From Bacteroidetes oral taxon 274 str. F0058 (lineage in GTDB: Bacteria; Bacteroidota; Bacteroidia; Bacteroidales; Paludibacteraceae), in the NCBI GenBank assembly GCA_000163695.1, contig GG774890.1, positions 383,457-447,456 on the forward strand: a DNA stretch of 64,000 nucleotides, in the 5' to 3' direction. This document shows, in pieces, positions 24,812-34,659 of this stretch. The stretch's first letter is position 1. Each line of letters opens with the position of its first letter. Below the pieces are notes generated by a model. It worked only from the letters and a program-made list of their open reading frames with translations, was not told where the DNA came from and made no database searches. The position numbers and the translations under genes were made by a program.

Positions 24812-26083
24812 ATGAGTAGATTGGTAGTAGTCGGAGTGCAGTGGGGCGATGAAGGGAAAGGTAAGATGACCGACTATCTTGCCCAGAATTCCGATGTCGT
24901 AGTCCGCTATCAGGGAGGCAATAATGCCGGACACACAATAACTTTCAAGGGTCAGAAGTATGCTCTGCAGAGTATTCCGTCGGGGATATTCAACCCTACG
25001 ATAAAAAACGTTATGGCAAACGGTATGGTCATCAACCCAAAAGCTGTTTTGGAGGAGTTGCGTCGCCTTAACGATATGGGTATCACCGATTACCGTCTTT
25101 TTATCTCAGACCGTGCAAGTGTGGTTATGCCCTATCATCTCGCTCTCGACGGAGCTTACGAAGGTATCAAAGGCAGTAATATGATAGGAACTACCAAGAA
25201 GGGTATCGGTCCTGCTTATGCCGACAAATACAACCGTATAGGGATACGAATTGGCGATTTGCTCGACAGAGATTACTTTGCCCTACGTCTTAGGGAGGCT
25301 CTGACCGTCAAAAATATGGAACTGCGTATGCTCGGGCTCGACACATTCGATTTCGAACCGCTCTTCGAGGAGTTTATAGGCTACGGACAGTCCCTCAGCT
25401 CTTATATCTGCGACACATCTGTTTTACTTAACGACGAGGTAAAAAACGATTCAAAAATACTCTTCGAGGGAGCCCAAGGAGTGATGCTCTGTGTAGAACA
25501 CGGCACGTATCCGTTTGTAACCTCTTCGTCGCCTGCATCTGTCGGTGTACCTATCGGGACGGGGATACCGCCCAAATATATCGACCGCGCTCTCGGTATA
25601 TGCAAGGCATATAATACCCGTGTGGGAGCGGGGGCTTTCCCTACCGAGCTTGATGGAGACTTAGCCGACTATATCCGCAATAGAGGCAGAGAGTTCGGTA
25701 CTGTTACGGGGCGTCCCCGACGCGTCGGCTTCCTCGATACCGTTGCTCTTCGGTATGCCTGCCACATATCAGGTATCGATTCGTTGGCAATAATGTTGTT
25801 CGATGTACTGTCGGGGGTAGGAGAGCTGAAAATATGCACCCATTACGAACTCGATGGCAAGCGTATAGATTTCGTACCGAGCACCGTAAATGCATACTCT
25901 CGTTGTAAACCGATATACACCGATATGCCCGTTTGGACAGAAGATATATCGTCGTGCCGAACTTTCGACGAACTGCCTGCTAATGCCAAGGCATATCTGA
26001 AAAAGATAGAGGAACTTACCGCAACCCCGATAGATTATGTGTCTGTCGGACCGGACAGAGTACAAACTATTGCCGTTAAATAG
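24812..26083 (+). CDS. purA: adenylosuccinate synthase
   Basis: PurA makes adenylosuccinate from IMP, aspartate and GTP, the committed step to AMP. The protein begins VVVGVQWGDEGKGKMTDYL, the GTP-binding loop containing the catalytic Asp. QGGNNAGHT, GTTKKGIGPAYADK and the C-terminal DYVSVGPDRVQTI are family hallmarks. The start is ATG at 24812 (423 residues). A TTG two codons upstream is in frame but unnecessary. Confidence 0.97.
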   Translation: MSRLVVVGVQWGDEGKGKMTDYLAQNSDVVVRYQGGNNAGHTITFKGQKYALQSIPSGIFNPTIKNVMANGMVINPKAVLEELRRLNDMGITDYRLFISDRASVVMPYHLALDGAYEGIKGSNMIGTTKKGIGPAYADKYNRIGIRIGDLLDRDYFALRLREALTVKNMELRMLGLDTFDFEPLFEEFIGYGQSLSSYICDTSVLLNDEVKNDSKILFEGAQGVMLCVEHGTYPFVTSSSPASVGVPIGTGIPPKYIDRALGICKAYNTRVGAGAFPTELDGDLADYIRNRGREFGTVTGRPRRVGFLDTVALRYACHISGIDSLAIMLFDVLSGVGELKICTHYELDGKRIDFVPSTVNAYSRCKPIYTDMPVWTEDISSCRTFDELPANAKAYLKKIEELTATPIDYVSVGPDRVQTIAVK

Positions 26084-26149
26084 AAAAAAAATAATAAAAA
26101 TCGGAAAGTATATTTCTTATTATAAATGTATTTAATTCATTAAAATCAA

Positions 26150-26893
26150 ATGGAAAAGAAAAATAATTTATTAATTTTGGGTGTATTTATAGCCTTGGGT
26201 CTGATAGTGTTGGGAATCAGCATTAATAGCGGACTGCGAAGTTTTTCTAACAAAGAGCGTGTCGTAACGGTAAAAGGGCTTGCAGAGCAATATATGAAAG
26301 CTACTGACGCTACTATTTCTATCGGTGTGTCGTTTACCGGCGACGAACCGAAGTCTCTTACCTCGACGTTAAACGGCAAGATAGCCAAAATAACAGAATA
26401 TCTGAAAAGTAAAGGCTACAACACGCTGATTACAGGCAATCTTTATATCTACGACTCGAAAAGTTACTACGAAGAACGCTGGAACGGCGATAACTACGTG
26501 AAGGTAAAAAAAGACCGCTACCGTGCTTCGCGTGATATAACAATAAAACTAAAAGATGTGGAGAAGGCTGCCGACATCACCAATTCTATCGATAACGACC
26601 TCATCAATAGAGATTTGTCGAGTGATGTTACGTGCTCGTATGCTTTCCCCGAACTCAACTCTATCAAACCGCAACTCATCGCCGAAAGTACCAAGAATGC
26701 ACGTGCCGCAGGCGAACAGTTTGCCAAAGATTCCAAGTCGAAACTCGGCAAGATAAAAACAGCTACTCAGGGACAGATTTCTATTGCAGGGCAATATTAC
26801 GACGAAGAAGACTCCAATGCAACATCTCCTTCGGAACCCTATTTGCAGAAAGCCCGTGTGGTATCGACAATCGTATTCTTCCTCGAAGATTGA
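26150..26893 (+). CDS. SIMPL (DUF541) domain membrane-anchored protein
   Basis: The 247-residue protein has one N-terminal membrane helix (8-26) and a SIMPL domain that should face the periplasm (VVTVKGLAEQYMKATDATISIGVSF at the start, RVVSTIVFFLED at the end). The family includes mouse SIMPL and bacterial oxidative-stress-linked proteins. Its molecular role is unknown. It lies 66 bp after purA on the same strand. A hairpin without a T-run follows. Confidence 0.8.
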   Translation: MEKKNNLLILGVFIALGLIVLGISINSGLRSFSNKERVVTVKGLAEQYMKATDATISIGVSFTGDEPKSLTSTLNGKIAKITEYLKSKGYNTLITGNLYIYDSKSYYEERWNGDNYVKVKKDRYRASRDITIKLKDVEKAADITNSIDNDLINRDLSSDVTCSYAFPELNSIKPQLIAESTKNARAAGEQFAKDSKSKLGKIKTATQGQISIAGQYYDEEDSNATSPSEPYLQKARVVSTIVFFLED

Positions 26894-26924
26894 CGAAGTC
26901 GATTTTCTGAGTGTAAATGAATCG

Positions 26925-26954
26925 GAGGCTATTGCTTTTATAAGCAGTAGCCTC
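26925..26954 (+). terminator. hairpin after the SIMPL gene
   Basis: GAGGCTATTGCTT (26925-26937) pairs with AAGCAGTAGCCTC (26942-26954) with one mismatch. The T-tract is poor, so it may stabilise a 3' end rather than terminate. Confidence 0.55.
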
Positions 26955-27040
26955 TGTTGTACAGACTTTTGTGAGAGACTTAGGGCACTTGCTTAATATC
27001 GTGTATATAAATGGATAAGTGGTACCAACATATTTTTTAT

Positions 27041-27048
27041 TACCTTTG
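27041..27048 (+). promoter_or_regulatory. manA -7 box
   Basis: TACCTTTG, 19 bp before the manA ATG. It shows the upstream in-frame extension from 27011 cannot be coding. Confidence 0.5.
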
Positions 27049-27067
27049 TACGAAAAAAGAACGAAAG

Positions 27068-28039
27068 ATGCTTTATCCATTGAAATTCGAACCCATACTT
27101 ATGCCCAAGATTTGGGGCGGGCAAAATCTTAAACGTCTGTATACTGCTGCCGACCGATACGATAATATCGGCGAAAGTTGGCTTGTGTCTGCCGTGCAGG
27201 GTAACGAGTCGGTTGTCGAAGGCGGTTTCCTTGCCGACAACACTCTGCCCGAGCTTGTGGAGGTTTACCTCAACGACCTCGTGGGCGACGGTGTCTACAA
27301 ACGCTACGGTAACAACTTTCCGCTGTTGGTAAAGATAATAGATGCTGCCGACGATCTATCCATTCAGGTACACCCCGACGACGAGATTGCGGGCAAACGA
27401 CACAATTCGTTCGGGAAAAACGAGATGTGGTACATACTCGATTGTACCGAAGATGCCTTTGTATGTGCGGGCTTCAATCGTAAGATGACCCAAAAGGAGT
27501 ATCTGACTGCCGTCGAAGACGGTACGCTGGAGGATTATCTGCAGAAACACCCCGTGAAAAAGGGTGATTACATCTATATCCCTGCCGGCTGTGTTCACTC
27601 TATAGGTAGGGGGTGCACGATATTGGAGATACAGCAGTCGTCAGACATAACATATCGTATCTACGACTTCAATCGTACCGACGACAAAGGCAACCGTCGC
27701 GAACTACATACCGAGCAGGCTCTCGAAGCTATCGACTTCGACAATTGGCACAAATCACTGTCTTCGGCTGTGTTTGTCGACAATGAGGCTCGTAAGATAA
27801 TCGAAACGCCATACTTTAAAACGCTTATCCTCAGCGCTTCCAAAGTACAGGAACTCGATTTGTCGGAGATAGACTCTTTCGTGTTGCTATCGGTTGTCGA
27901 GGGACGGCTCAATGTCAATCATCCAAGCGGCAAGACCGTTATAGATACTTGGCAGACAGCTCTGATACCGGCATCGATACAGACCGTTGTCCTGAACCCC
28001 GACCCGAAAGCGAAAGTACTAATAACATACATACAATGA
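27068..28039 (+). CDS. manA: mannose-6-phosphate isomerase, class I
   Basis: This zinc enzyme interconverts mannose-6-phosphate and fructose-6-phosphate and supplies GDP-mannose for surface sugars. The 323-residue short bacterial form has PKIWGGQNLKRLY at the start, the zinc-binding QVHPDDE, FGKNEMWYILD, and HSIGRGCTILEIQQSSDITYRI with IYDFNR near the centre. The start is ATG at 27068, supported by the promoter position and by homology beginning at LYPLKFEPI. A bidirectional terminator separates it from rpmF. Confidence 0.93.
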   Translation: MLYPLKFEPILMPKIWGGQNLKRLYTAADRYDNIGESWLVSAVQGNESVVEGGFLADNTLPELVEVYLNDLVGDGVYKRYGNNFPLLVKIIDAADDLSIQVHPDDEIAGKRHNSFGKNEMWYILDCTEDAFVCAGFNRKMTQKEYLTAVEDGTLEDYLQKHPVKKGDYIYIPAGCVHSIGRGCTILEIQQSSDITYRIYDFNRTDDKGNRRELHTEQALEAIDFDNWHKSLSSAVFVDNEARKIIETPYFKTLILSASKVQELDLSEIDSFVLLSVVEGRLNVNHPSGKTVIDTWQTALIPASIQTVVLNPDPKAKVLITYIQ

Positions 28040-28085
28040 AAAAAACCGCCCCAAACGATTTGTGTTTTGCGGGCGGAATCTCTTT
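28040..28085. terminator. bidirectional terminator between manA and rpmF
   Basis: CCGCCC (28046-28051) pairs with GGGCGG (28071-28076), with AAA/TTT pairing inside. A-runs lie on the left and T-runs on the right, so it serves both converging genes. Confidence 0.75.
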
Positions 28086-28100
28086 TTGTGGTCTTCTTTC

Positions 28101-28286
28101 TCAGACAATCTCTTTCTTTTCGATTGCCAGCTTACCACGATAATAACCACAGTCAGGACATATAGTGTGATATATGTGCATTGCACCGCAGTGCGAACAT
28201 ACAGCCAGTGTAGGAGCCTCTGCCTTGTAGTGTGTGCGGCGTTTTGCCTGTCTTGTCCGTGAGTGTCTACTTCTTGGATTTGCCAT
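28101..28286 (-). CDS. rpmF: 50S ribosomal protein L32
   Basis: L32 is a small large-subunit protein. The 61-residue sequence has the basic start MANPRSRHSRTRQAKRRTHY and a zinc ribbon with Cys30, Cys33, Cys43 and Cys46, so it is the zinc-dependent form. It lies 6 bp after the DUF177 gene, the conserved yceD-rpmF pair. Confidence 0.95.
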   Translation of the reverse strand: MANPRSRHSRTRQAKRRTHYKAEAPTLAVCSHCGAMHIYHTICPDCGYYRGKLAIEKKEIV

Positions 28287-28292
28287 TGTTTA

Positions 28293-28823
28293 TTATTCTT
28301 TTAAATTATCACTAATATTTTTTAGAGCTGCCCAACGCGGGTCTATCTCTTCTTTTTTCGTTTCTTTTCGTTTGTTGGAGTATTTCTCGAATATGGCGAG
28401 CATCTTGTCATCACATTTTCCTTCGTCGTGTACATTCCTAATCGGGATACTTACCAGCAATTCCTCATTAAAGAGCGGTGTCAAATCCAATACTCCGTCG
28501 TCGAAGTCGAGTTCATACTCATCGTTGTTTAGGAGATTACCGTCTTTGTCCGATTTTAGGCTCATTACCAACTCTCTGTCGATACTCAGAGGTATCTCTG
28601 CCAAACATCTGTCGCAGGGAACCGATATTTTGCCTATTAGCCTGATATTCAGCTCTGCGCCTGCATTTTGCTTGTTTGCTTCCAATTTTGCACAGATGCA
28701 GCCCAAGGTCTTGAACGAGAACTCCGACTTATCGAAAAAACTATCGTCCAACTCATATTCAAAACTGTGTTTGCCTATTGGTAATGTTTTGATATCAAGA
28801 AGATAATCGCTCTCCCGCCTCAT
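28293..28823 (-). CDS. YceD/DUF177 family protein
   Basis: The 176-residue protein has the family CxxC-type segment ISVPCDRCLAEIPLSI and the acidic DDGVLDLTPLFNEELLVSIP stretch, with a C-terminal DPRWAALKNI that is conserved in DUF177. In plants and bacteria the family is linked to 23S rRNA accumulation. It is the first gene of the rpmF operon. Confidence 0.88.
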   Translation of the reverse strand: MRRESDYLLDIKTLPIGKHSFEYELDDSFFDKSEFSFKTLGCICAKLEANKQNAGAELNIRLIGKISVPCDRCLAEIPLSIDRELVMSLKSDKDGNLLNNDEYELDFDDGVLDLTPLFNEELLVSIPIRNVHDEGKCDDKMLAIFEKYSNKRKETKKEEIDPRWAALKNISDNLKE

Positions 28824-28848
28824 CTCTATCCAAAATTGAAAACGGTTG

Positions 28849-28880
28849 CAAAGGTACTATTTTTTTTGCAATTATCCAAA
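28849..28880 (-). promoter_or_regulatory. yceD-rpmF promoter
   Basis: On the minus strand TTTG (28880-28877), 20 bp, then TACCTTTG (28856-28849) is a full consensus match, 26 bp before the ATG. Confidence 0.78.
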
Positions 28881-29032
28881 AATAAAAAGGAATAGGCTGT
28901 GGTGTCGGCTGTTGTGTATTCCTTTATCTTCCCGATGTTTATTGTTTTCGATGAAAAGTTTTATCGCCGTTATTTGCCCGATAGCAGAATCTTATATCGG
29001 TATTTGACGTATGTTAATATAAAATACCTCTT

Positions 29033-29950
29033 TTATCCACCCCAAAACGCCGATATGGTTTGTCTGTCGATATTGAGCTGGGTTTTAAGCTCTTCGAGTG
29101 AGCTAAACTTAACTTCGTCGCGAACGAAACGACAAAATACTACCTCTATTTCTTTGCCGTAAATATCTCGGTCGAAATCGAAAATATTTACCTCGACGGT
29201 ATGATTGACGCCATCTACCGTAGGACGGTTGCCGATATTCAACATTCCTTTGTGGCGGATACCGTCTATTATAACCTCTACTGCGTATACTCCATTGTGT
29301 GGCAGTAGCTTATCGGAGATGATTTTTAAATTTGCCGTAGGGAAGCCGAGTGTTCTGCCTATCATTTGTCCGTGCATAACAATACCTTTTAGAGAGTATT
29401 TGTATCCCAGCATTGCATTGGCTTCCAGGATTTTGCCGTTGTGTAAATATTCGCGTATACGAGACGAACTGACAGTTTGCCCTGTTAAATCGAACTGTTC
29501 GGATTTATGTGCTTTTATGCCCATTGCATTGCATATTGCTTCTATTTTGTCGAAATCCCGTATCCTGTCGGAGCCAAATGTATGGTCGTAGCCTACGAAT
29601 AGGGTGTCGAGGCAGAAGCTGTGTTTCAAAAAAGCCAAAAAATCTTTTGCCGTCTGTGTCGCTATTTGTTGGTCGAAGTCCAACAAAAGACAATAGTCTA
29701 TATCACAGGAACTTATCTTGGGTGTCTTTTCGGCAGTCGTAGTAAGTTGCCGTATATCGTAGCGACAGTCGAAAAATTTCTTGGGATTATGCACAAACGT
29801 AACCACAACGGATTTTTTGCCGTTACGTCTTGCTTCGTCAGCTACGCTATCGAGTAGAAACTTGTGCCCAAGATGTACGCCATCGAAAAAACCAATGGTT
29901 GCCACTGTTGGCGTGCCGTGTATAACGCTATTTATTCCCAGAACCTCCAC
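29033..29950 (-). CDS. ribF: bifunctional riboflavin kinase / FAD synthetase
   Basis: RibF makes FMN and then FAD from riboflavin. The N-terminal adenylyltransferase domain shows ATIGFFDGVHLGH (17-29), VGYDHTFGSDR and the TVSSSRIREYL motif. The C-terminal kinase domain has GRTLGFPTANL and the metal- and substrate-binding NIGNRPTV. The 305 residues are full length. It starts 31 bp after the lepB stop and is probably co-transcribed with it. Confidence 0.95.
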   Translation of the reverse strand: MEVLGINSVIHGTPTVATIGFFDGVHLGHKFLLDSVADEARRNGKKSVVVTFVHNPKKFFDCRYDIRQLTTTAEKTPKISSCDIDYCLLLDFDQQIATQTAKDFLAFLKHSFCLDTLFVGYDHTFGSDRIRDFDKIEAICNAMGIKAHKSEQFDLTGQTVSSSRIREYLHNGKILEANAMLGYKYSLKGIVMHGQMIGRTLGFPTANLKIISDKLLPHNGVYAVEVIIDGIRHKGMLNIGNRPTVDGVNHTVEVNIFDFDRDIYGKEIEVVFCRFVRDEVKFSSLEELKTQLNIDRQTISAFWGG

Positions 29951-29981
29951 ACCCGTATATCTTTTGCGAATTGTGTAGGGT

Positions 29982-31451
29982 TTATCGTTTCCCGCTTTTG
30001 CCTATCCGCCCGAAGCGTATCTTACCTCCAAGCCAACCTTTGTCTTTGTCGAGCGAGAGCCACACGAATACAGGTCGTCCTACTATATGGTCTTCGGGTA
30101 CAAAGCCCCAATAACGCGAGTCGGCAGAGTTGTGTCGATTGTCGCCCATCATAAAGTAGTAATCCATCTTGAACGTATATTTGTCAGACAAGCTGCCGTT
30201 TATGAATATTTTACCTTCTTTTACCTCGAGAGTATTGCGTTCGTAATTTCTGATAATTTGCTCATAAATAGGCAGATTGTAGAGCGATAGGCTTACTGTT
30301 GTGCCTCGTTTGGGTATTACGAGCGGTCCGAAGTTGTCTCTTGTCCAGCCGTAGTTGGCATACAGCGGGAATACCTTATCGTATTTGTGAGTAGGCTTGC
30401 GTACTATACATTTGATGTAGGGTAGCCGTTTCACTTTTTCGAACACATCGGCTGTCATCGGCAAATCCCATATCACGCCCGACAGGTCGAATTTGGCATA
30501 CCTCGTATCATTCTCCGGTATGAAAGCCGCATATTGTCTGTCATCTTTACTGATACCCAATTTGTCGAAAAATGCGTCGTTAAGCGGCGTTCCGTCGGTC
30601 TGTACGTAATAGTTGTACTGCACATTCGGGTAGTCTTTCGATATTTTGCCGTTGATATAGATTTGATTATCTACGATACGAAAAGTATCGCCGGGTATTG
30701 CCACACAGCGTTTTACATAGTTTTCGCGTCTGTCTACGGGTCGCCATATTATTTCGCCAAAAATATTTTTATTTGCCATTATAGCCTCTCTACCAATCTT
30801 ATATATGCGGTCTCTGTAATTGCCTATATTTTTGAAAATCGTATCGGGAGCCTCTGTCTGTGCAATCCGTTCCAAGCCTTCTTTGAAGATAAGTGTATAA
30901 TAGTCAGGGTTATTTACCTTTGTAGGTACGGTGTCGCCTGTTGGGAAGTTGAATACGACTATATCGCCCCGCTTTACTGTGCCCAAGCCTTTCAGACGGC
31001 GGTATTCCCATTGCGGTTTTTCGATATAGCTCTTCGAGCCCCACGGGAAAGTGTGTTGTACAAGCGGTGCCGATAGCGGTGTGTTGGGTATTCTCGGTCC
31101 GTAGCTTACTTTGCTCACGAACAAAAAGTCGCCCACAAGCAGAGTCTTTTCTAATGACGACGACGGTATCTTATAATTCTGAAATAGATACAGATTGATG
31201 AAGTACACTGCTATCAATGCAAAAACGATAGCATCTAACCACGAAAAGATAGAATACAGGGTTTTGTTTTTGGTTTTTCGCCACCAATCCCACGGAATAA
31301 ACTTCGTTATAAACAAATCGAATATCAACGGCAACAGCAGTAACCACCACAAATTGCCCACCCAAAAGACGAACAGTACATACACTATTGCCCAAACGAT
31401 AAACTTGATCCAGTTTTTACGAGGTCTCTTCAATCTGTCTTTTATATTCAT
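29982..31451 (-). CDS. lepB: signal peptidase I, long Bacteroidetes form
   Basis: This inner-membrane serine protease removes signal peptides from exported proteins. The 489-residue length is normal for Bacteroidetes, where a large insert separates the catalytic boxes. Box B is KIPSSSLEKTLLVGD (Ser99 nucleophile). Box D, with the catalytic Lys, is NYVKRCVAIPGD. Box E is MMGDNRHNSADSRYWG. Two to three membrane helices lie before Ser99. Confidence 0.95.
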   Translation of the reverse strand: MNIKDRLKRPRKNWIKFIVWAIVYVLFVFWVGNLWWLLLLPLIFDLFITKFIPWDWWRKTKNKTLYSIFSWLDAIVFALIAVYFINLYLFQNYKIPSSSLEKTLLVGDFLFVSKVSYGPRIPNTPLSAPLVQHTFPWGSKSYIEKPQWEYRRLKGLGTVKRGDIVVFNFPTGDTVPTKVNNPDYYTLIFKEGLERIAQTEAPDTIFKNIGNYRDRIYKIGREAIMANKNIFGEIIWRPVDRRENYVKRCVAIPGDTFRIVDNQIYINGKISKDYPNVQYNYYVQTDGTPLNDAFFDKLGISKDDRQYAAFIPENDTRYAKFDLSGVIWDLPMTADVFEKVKRLPYIKCIVRKPTHKYDKVFPLYANYGWTRDNFGPLVIPKRGTTVSLSLYNLPIYEQIIRNYERNTLEVKEGKIFINGSLSDKYTFKMDYYFMMGDNRHNSADSRYWGFVPEDHIVGRPVFVWLSLDKDKGWLGGKIRFGRIGKSGKR

Positions 31452-31479
31452 ATATAATACCTTTATTACAAATTTATTA

Positions 31480-31487
31480 CAAAGTTA
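31480..31487 (-). promoter_or_regulatory. lepB-ribF -7 box
   Basis: The minus strand reads TAACTTTG, 29 bp before the lepB start. No clear -33 was found. Confidence 0.5.
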
Positions 31488-31532
31488 GGAAAAATATTCG
31501 GAGCGTGCTGTTTATGTTCGTCATTTTTGTTG

Positions 31533-33323
31533 TCATTCCGCATACATATCTTCGATGAGGGCGGCATAGTTTTGTTGTATGACGGCACGTTTCAGTTTCA
31601 GTGTCGAGGTCAGTTCGCCCGACTCTATCGAGAAGCTGCGACGTATGAGGCGGAACTTCTTCACCTTCTCGAAACTTGCAAAATCTGCCTGCATAGCTGC
31701 TATCCTCTCTTCGAAGAGCTTCTGCACCAGCGGGTTGTCGAACGTCTCTTCTATGCGGTCGTAGCTGATGTTGTTCTCTTTGGCGAACTTTTCGAGCAAC
31801 GGCATCGATGGCGATATGATAGCCGTAACATAGTTGCGGTTGTTGCCGAAGACTGCTACCTGTTCTATATATGGGTCTGCCGTGAGAGCTATTTCTATTG
31901 CTTGGGGTGAGATATATTTGCCGTTCGAGGTCTTGAAAAGGTCTTTCAGGCGGTCGGTCATATACAGCGTTTCGCCTTCGAGTTTACCCATATCGCCCGT
32001 GCGGAACCAGCCGTCTACGAAGGCTTCTGCCGTCTCTTGCGGGCGTTGATAATAACCCTGAGTAACGGTTTTGCCTTTTATCTGTATCTCGTTGTCGTCG
32101 CCGATACGTACCTGTACGTCGGGCAGAACGGTACCGATAGAGCCGATAGTATAGTTATCGAACGGATAGCAACAAACCGTGGCGGTAGTCTCTGTCAGTC
32201 CGTAGCCGTACAGTATAGGTATGCCTATGCTTAGGAAGAATGTAGCCTGTTTGTTGGACATAGCTGCCCCAGCAACGGGGAAAAATATGCCGTTCTCGAT
32301 ACCGAGTATTTTTTTCAACTTGCTGAAAGCCAGCTTATGGGCTACCTTATATCTCATCCAAACAGCAATGCTCGGTCTTTTGCCTATTCGCTTGTAGTCG
32401 ATATTATATATTTTGCCAACAGCTATAGCCCAAGTTATCAGAGCTTTACGCAATGGTGAATATTCGTCTATTTTCTGCCGCACTCCGATAAATACCTTTT
32501 CCCAAAAACGCGGCACAGCACACATATAACAGGGGTGTACCTCTTTGATAGCCGTCTGTATTTCGTTCGGATGTTGGTTTAGATATACTTTTACGTTGTT
32601 GCTCATACAGAGGTATGTCCACATTCGTTCGAATATATGCGACATAGGCAGGAATGCTATCGAGGTGGCACCTTGTTTTAGCCTGAGTCGTTCGGTATTC
32701 ATACGTATGGCTTCTGCAATATTTTCGTGCGAAATCATCACGCCTTTCGGGCTGCCCGTCGTTCCCGAAGTGTAGATGATATTTGCCAAATCGTCTTTCG
32801 ATGCATTTTTTCGCCGTTTTGCCACTATCTTTTCTTTATCGGCGTTCTCTTCGCCAGTGCGGAAAAGGTCTGAAAATCTGCACGATATACTACAATCGCG
32901 TAAATCGATAGATTCGTCGAAAACTACTATTCGTTTTACACAGTTTTCTTCTTTGAGAGCCTCCAAGACAGCATCGTACTGAGGTTGTTCGCCGACGAAA
33001 AGCAGTTTTATCTGTGCGTCTTTGAGTATGTAGGCAATCTGCGACGGCGACAGTGTAGCAAACATAGGCACTACTGCTGCACGATTGGCATAAGCGGCGA
33101 AGTCGGTGATAATACCTTGTGGCATATTTTGCGAAATCACACCTATATTGTCCTGTTCTTCGACGTCTAAGGCAACCAATGCGCGGGCTATGGTCGAAAC
33201 TTTTGCTTCGAGCTCTGCCCAAGTAATACTATTCCACTGATTTACCGAGATATCTTTGTAGAATAACGCAGGGTGCTTGCCTCGTTTTTTGGCTTTGTCG
33301 GCTATAAATGTTGCTATATTCAT
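31533..33323 (-). CDS. long-chain fatty acid--CoA ligase (AMP-forming)
   Basis: The 596-residue adenylate-forming enzyme activates fatty acids to acyl-CoA via acyl-AMP. The AMP-binding motif is NIIYTSGTTGSPKGVMISH. YGLTETTATVCCYPF (A5 type), GWFRTGDMGKLEG and the hinge and lysine region DRLKDLFKTSNGKYISP follow. It resembles the FAA1/FadD15 group typical of Bacteroidetes. It lies 92 bp after rpoZ with no promoter visible in the gap, so read-through from the thrS-bamD-rpoZ transcript is possible. Confidence 0.9.
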   Translation of the reverse strand: MNIATFIADKAKKRGKHPALFYKDISVNQWNSITWAELEAKVSTIARALVALDVEEQDNIGVISQNMPQGIITDFAAYANRAAVVPMFATLSPSQIAYILKDAQIKLLFVGEQPQYDAVLEALKEENCVKRIVVFDESIDLRDCSISCRFSDLFRTGEENADKEKIVAKRRKNASKDDLANIIYTSGTTGSPKGVMISHENIAEAIRMNTERLRLKQGATSIAFLPMSHIFERMWTYLCMSNNVKVYLNQHPNEIQTAIKEVHPCYMCAVPRFWEKVFIGVRQKIDEYSPLRKALITWAIAVGKIYNIDYKRIGKRPSIAVWMRYKVAHKLAFSKLKKILGIENGIFFPVAGAAMSNKQATFFLSIGIPILYGYGLTETTATVCCYPFDNYTIGSIGTVLPDVQVRIGDDNEIQIKGKTVTQGYYQRPQETAEAFVDGWFRTGDMGKLEGETLYMTDRLKDLFKTSNGKYISPQAIEIALTADPYIEQVAVFGNNRNYVTAIISPSMPLLEKFAKENNISYDRIEETFDNPLVQKLFEERIAAMQADFASFEKVKKFRLIRRSFSIESGELTSTLKLKRAVIQQNYAALIEDMYAE

Positions 33324-33415
33324 AAAAATACGAAAAGTGTTTTATGTCGGTTATACTGCGTATTTTGGCTATGCTGCTCTGAGGCGGTCGCCGAGGGTGC
33401 GGGATAATCCGCTTA

Positions 33416-33745
33416 TTAAATCTCTTTTGCCTGCAAAGGATTGCGGAACTTCACTTTACCTTCTTCGAACTCTTTGATGGCTTTCAGTGTCGGTTTCGGC
33501 ATTCTTTCGTAATAACGCGAAACCTCGATTTGTTCTTTGTTTTCGCTCACCTCTTCGAGATTGTCGTTGTATAGCTTGAAGTCTTGCAGCTTGCTTTCGA
33601 GCTCTTGTTTCATATCGGCTGCAATCTGGTTTGCTCTTTTGGCTATTATGACGACAGTTTCGTATATGTTACCGACCTCTGCCGAAAGTGCTTTGACATC
33701 TCTTGTGATGGTGGTCGTAGGGGTTGCCGTGCTTTTTCTTTCCAT
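33416..33745 (-). CDS. rpoZ: RNA polymerase omega subunit (Bacteroidetes type)
   Basis: Omega is a small subunit that helps assemble RNA polymerase. The 109-residue protein has the RpoZ/Rpb6-like core ALSAEVGNIYETVVIIAKRAN followed by QIAADMKQEL. The position after bamD is conserved in Bacteroidetes, which supports the call despite weak sequence conservation of the family. Confidence 0.82.
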   Translation of the reverse strand: MERKSTATPTTTITRDVKALSAEVGNIYETVVIIAKRANQIAADMKQELESKLQDFKLYNDNLEEVSENKEQIEVSRYYERMPKPTLKAIKEFEEGKVKFRNPLQAKEI

Positions 33746-33822
33746 TTTATGATTGTATGTGTTTGTTATTTTTATTGCTTATGAATAAATTACTTTAATA
33801 ACTGCGATTAATGTATTTAATA

Positions 33823-34656
33823 TCAGTTTGTTACTGTTGTTTTTTCGGTAGCTGTCTTTGCTGTCTGTTTTTTTGCTTCTACAAAAATATGCTCTGCCTC
33901 TTTGATATTCTTCGAGTTCTGAAATTCGGACGAATATTTGTAATACTCGTCGATCACTTCCGAAAAACGCTCGCTGTAAAGCTCAGATACAGAGTGCTTT
34001 GCTTCTGCATATTTTGCTTTGAGTATAAGGAACGAAAGGTCTTCTCTGTACTTGGTTTCGGGGTATTGTTTCAGTGTGTTTTGAGCCGAAATAATTGCCG
34101 AGCGATAGTTGTTGCCCAGATAAAGTCCTAAGTTATAATACAATTTGGCTTCCAAATAGCTTTTGTAGGCGAGCTTGTTTTGCAGCTCTTCGATGTAGTT
34201 GTAAGCCTCTTGAACTTTCTCGCCGTCGGGATATATCTGTATGTATTCGGTGAAAGCATTGATAGCGTGTACAGTAGATGTCTGGTCGAGGCGTGCGTCG
34301 GGCGAATCGAGATAGTAGCAATACGCTGTTTTGAACTTTGCGTCTTTTGCGTAATCGCCTCTGGGGAACGATTTTATGTATTCGGCGTAGCTATCGCTTG
34401 CCGAGTAGTAATCCTTATCGCCGAGATACGATTCGGCGAGCAGATACATCGCCTCTTCCATCTTTTTGCCGCTGAAAGCGTTGGCAACTACCAAATCATT
34501 CAGAAGGGTGGAGGCTTTTTGATATTTTTTTGATAAAAAATAACTCTTGGCTGCCGTGAAACGCTCTTCGTTGTTGCCGTTTTTCAACAACTTCTGATAG
34601 CTGCTGCACGACACCAATACTAATACGAGGGTCAATATCGAAACTGTTTTTTTCAT
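33823..34656 (-). CDS. bamD: outer-membrane assembly lipoprotein BamD
   Basis: BamD is the essential TPR lipoprotein of the BAM complex, which folds outer-membrane beta-barrels. The 277-residue protein has lipobox LVSC (Cys17) and about five TPR helices pairs (for example AMYLLAESYLGDKDYYSASD and AINAFTEYIQIYPDG). It lies 3 bp after thrS and 77 bp before rpoZ, so the three form one operon. Confidence 0.9.
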   Translation of the reverse strand: MKKTVSILTLVLVLVSCSSYQKLLKNGNNEERFTAAKSYFLSKKYQKASTLLNDLVVANAFSGKKMEEAMYLLAESYLGDKDYYSASDSYAEYIKSFPRGDYAKDAKFKTAYCYYLDSPDARLDQTSTVHAINAFTEYIQIYPDGEKVQEAYNYIEELQNKLAYKSYLEAKLYYNLGLYLGNNYRSAIISAQNTLKQYPETKYREDLSFLILKAKYAEAKHSVSELYSERFSEVIDEYYKYSSEFQNSKNIKEAEHIFVEAKKQTAKTATEKTTVTN

Positions 34657-34659
34657 TTT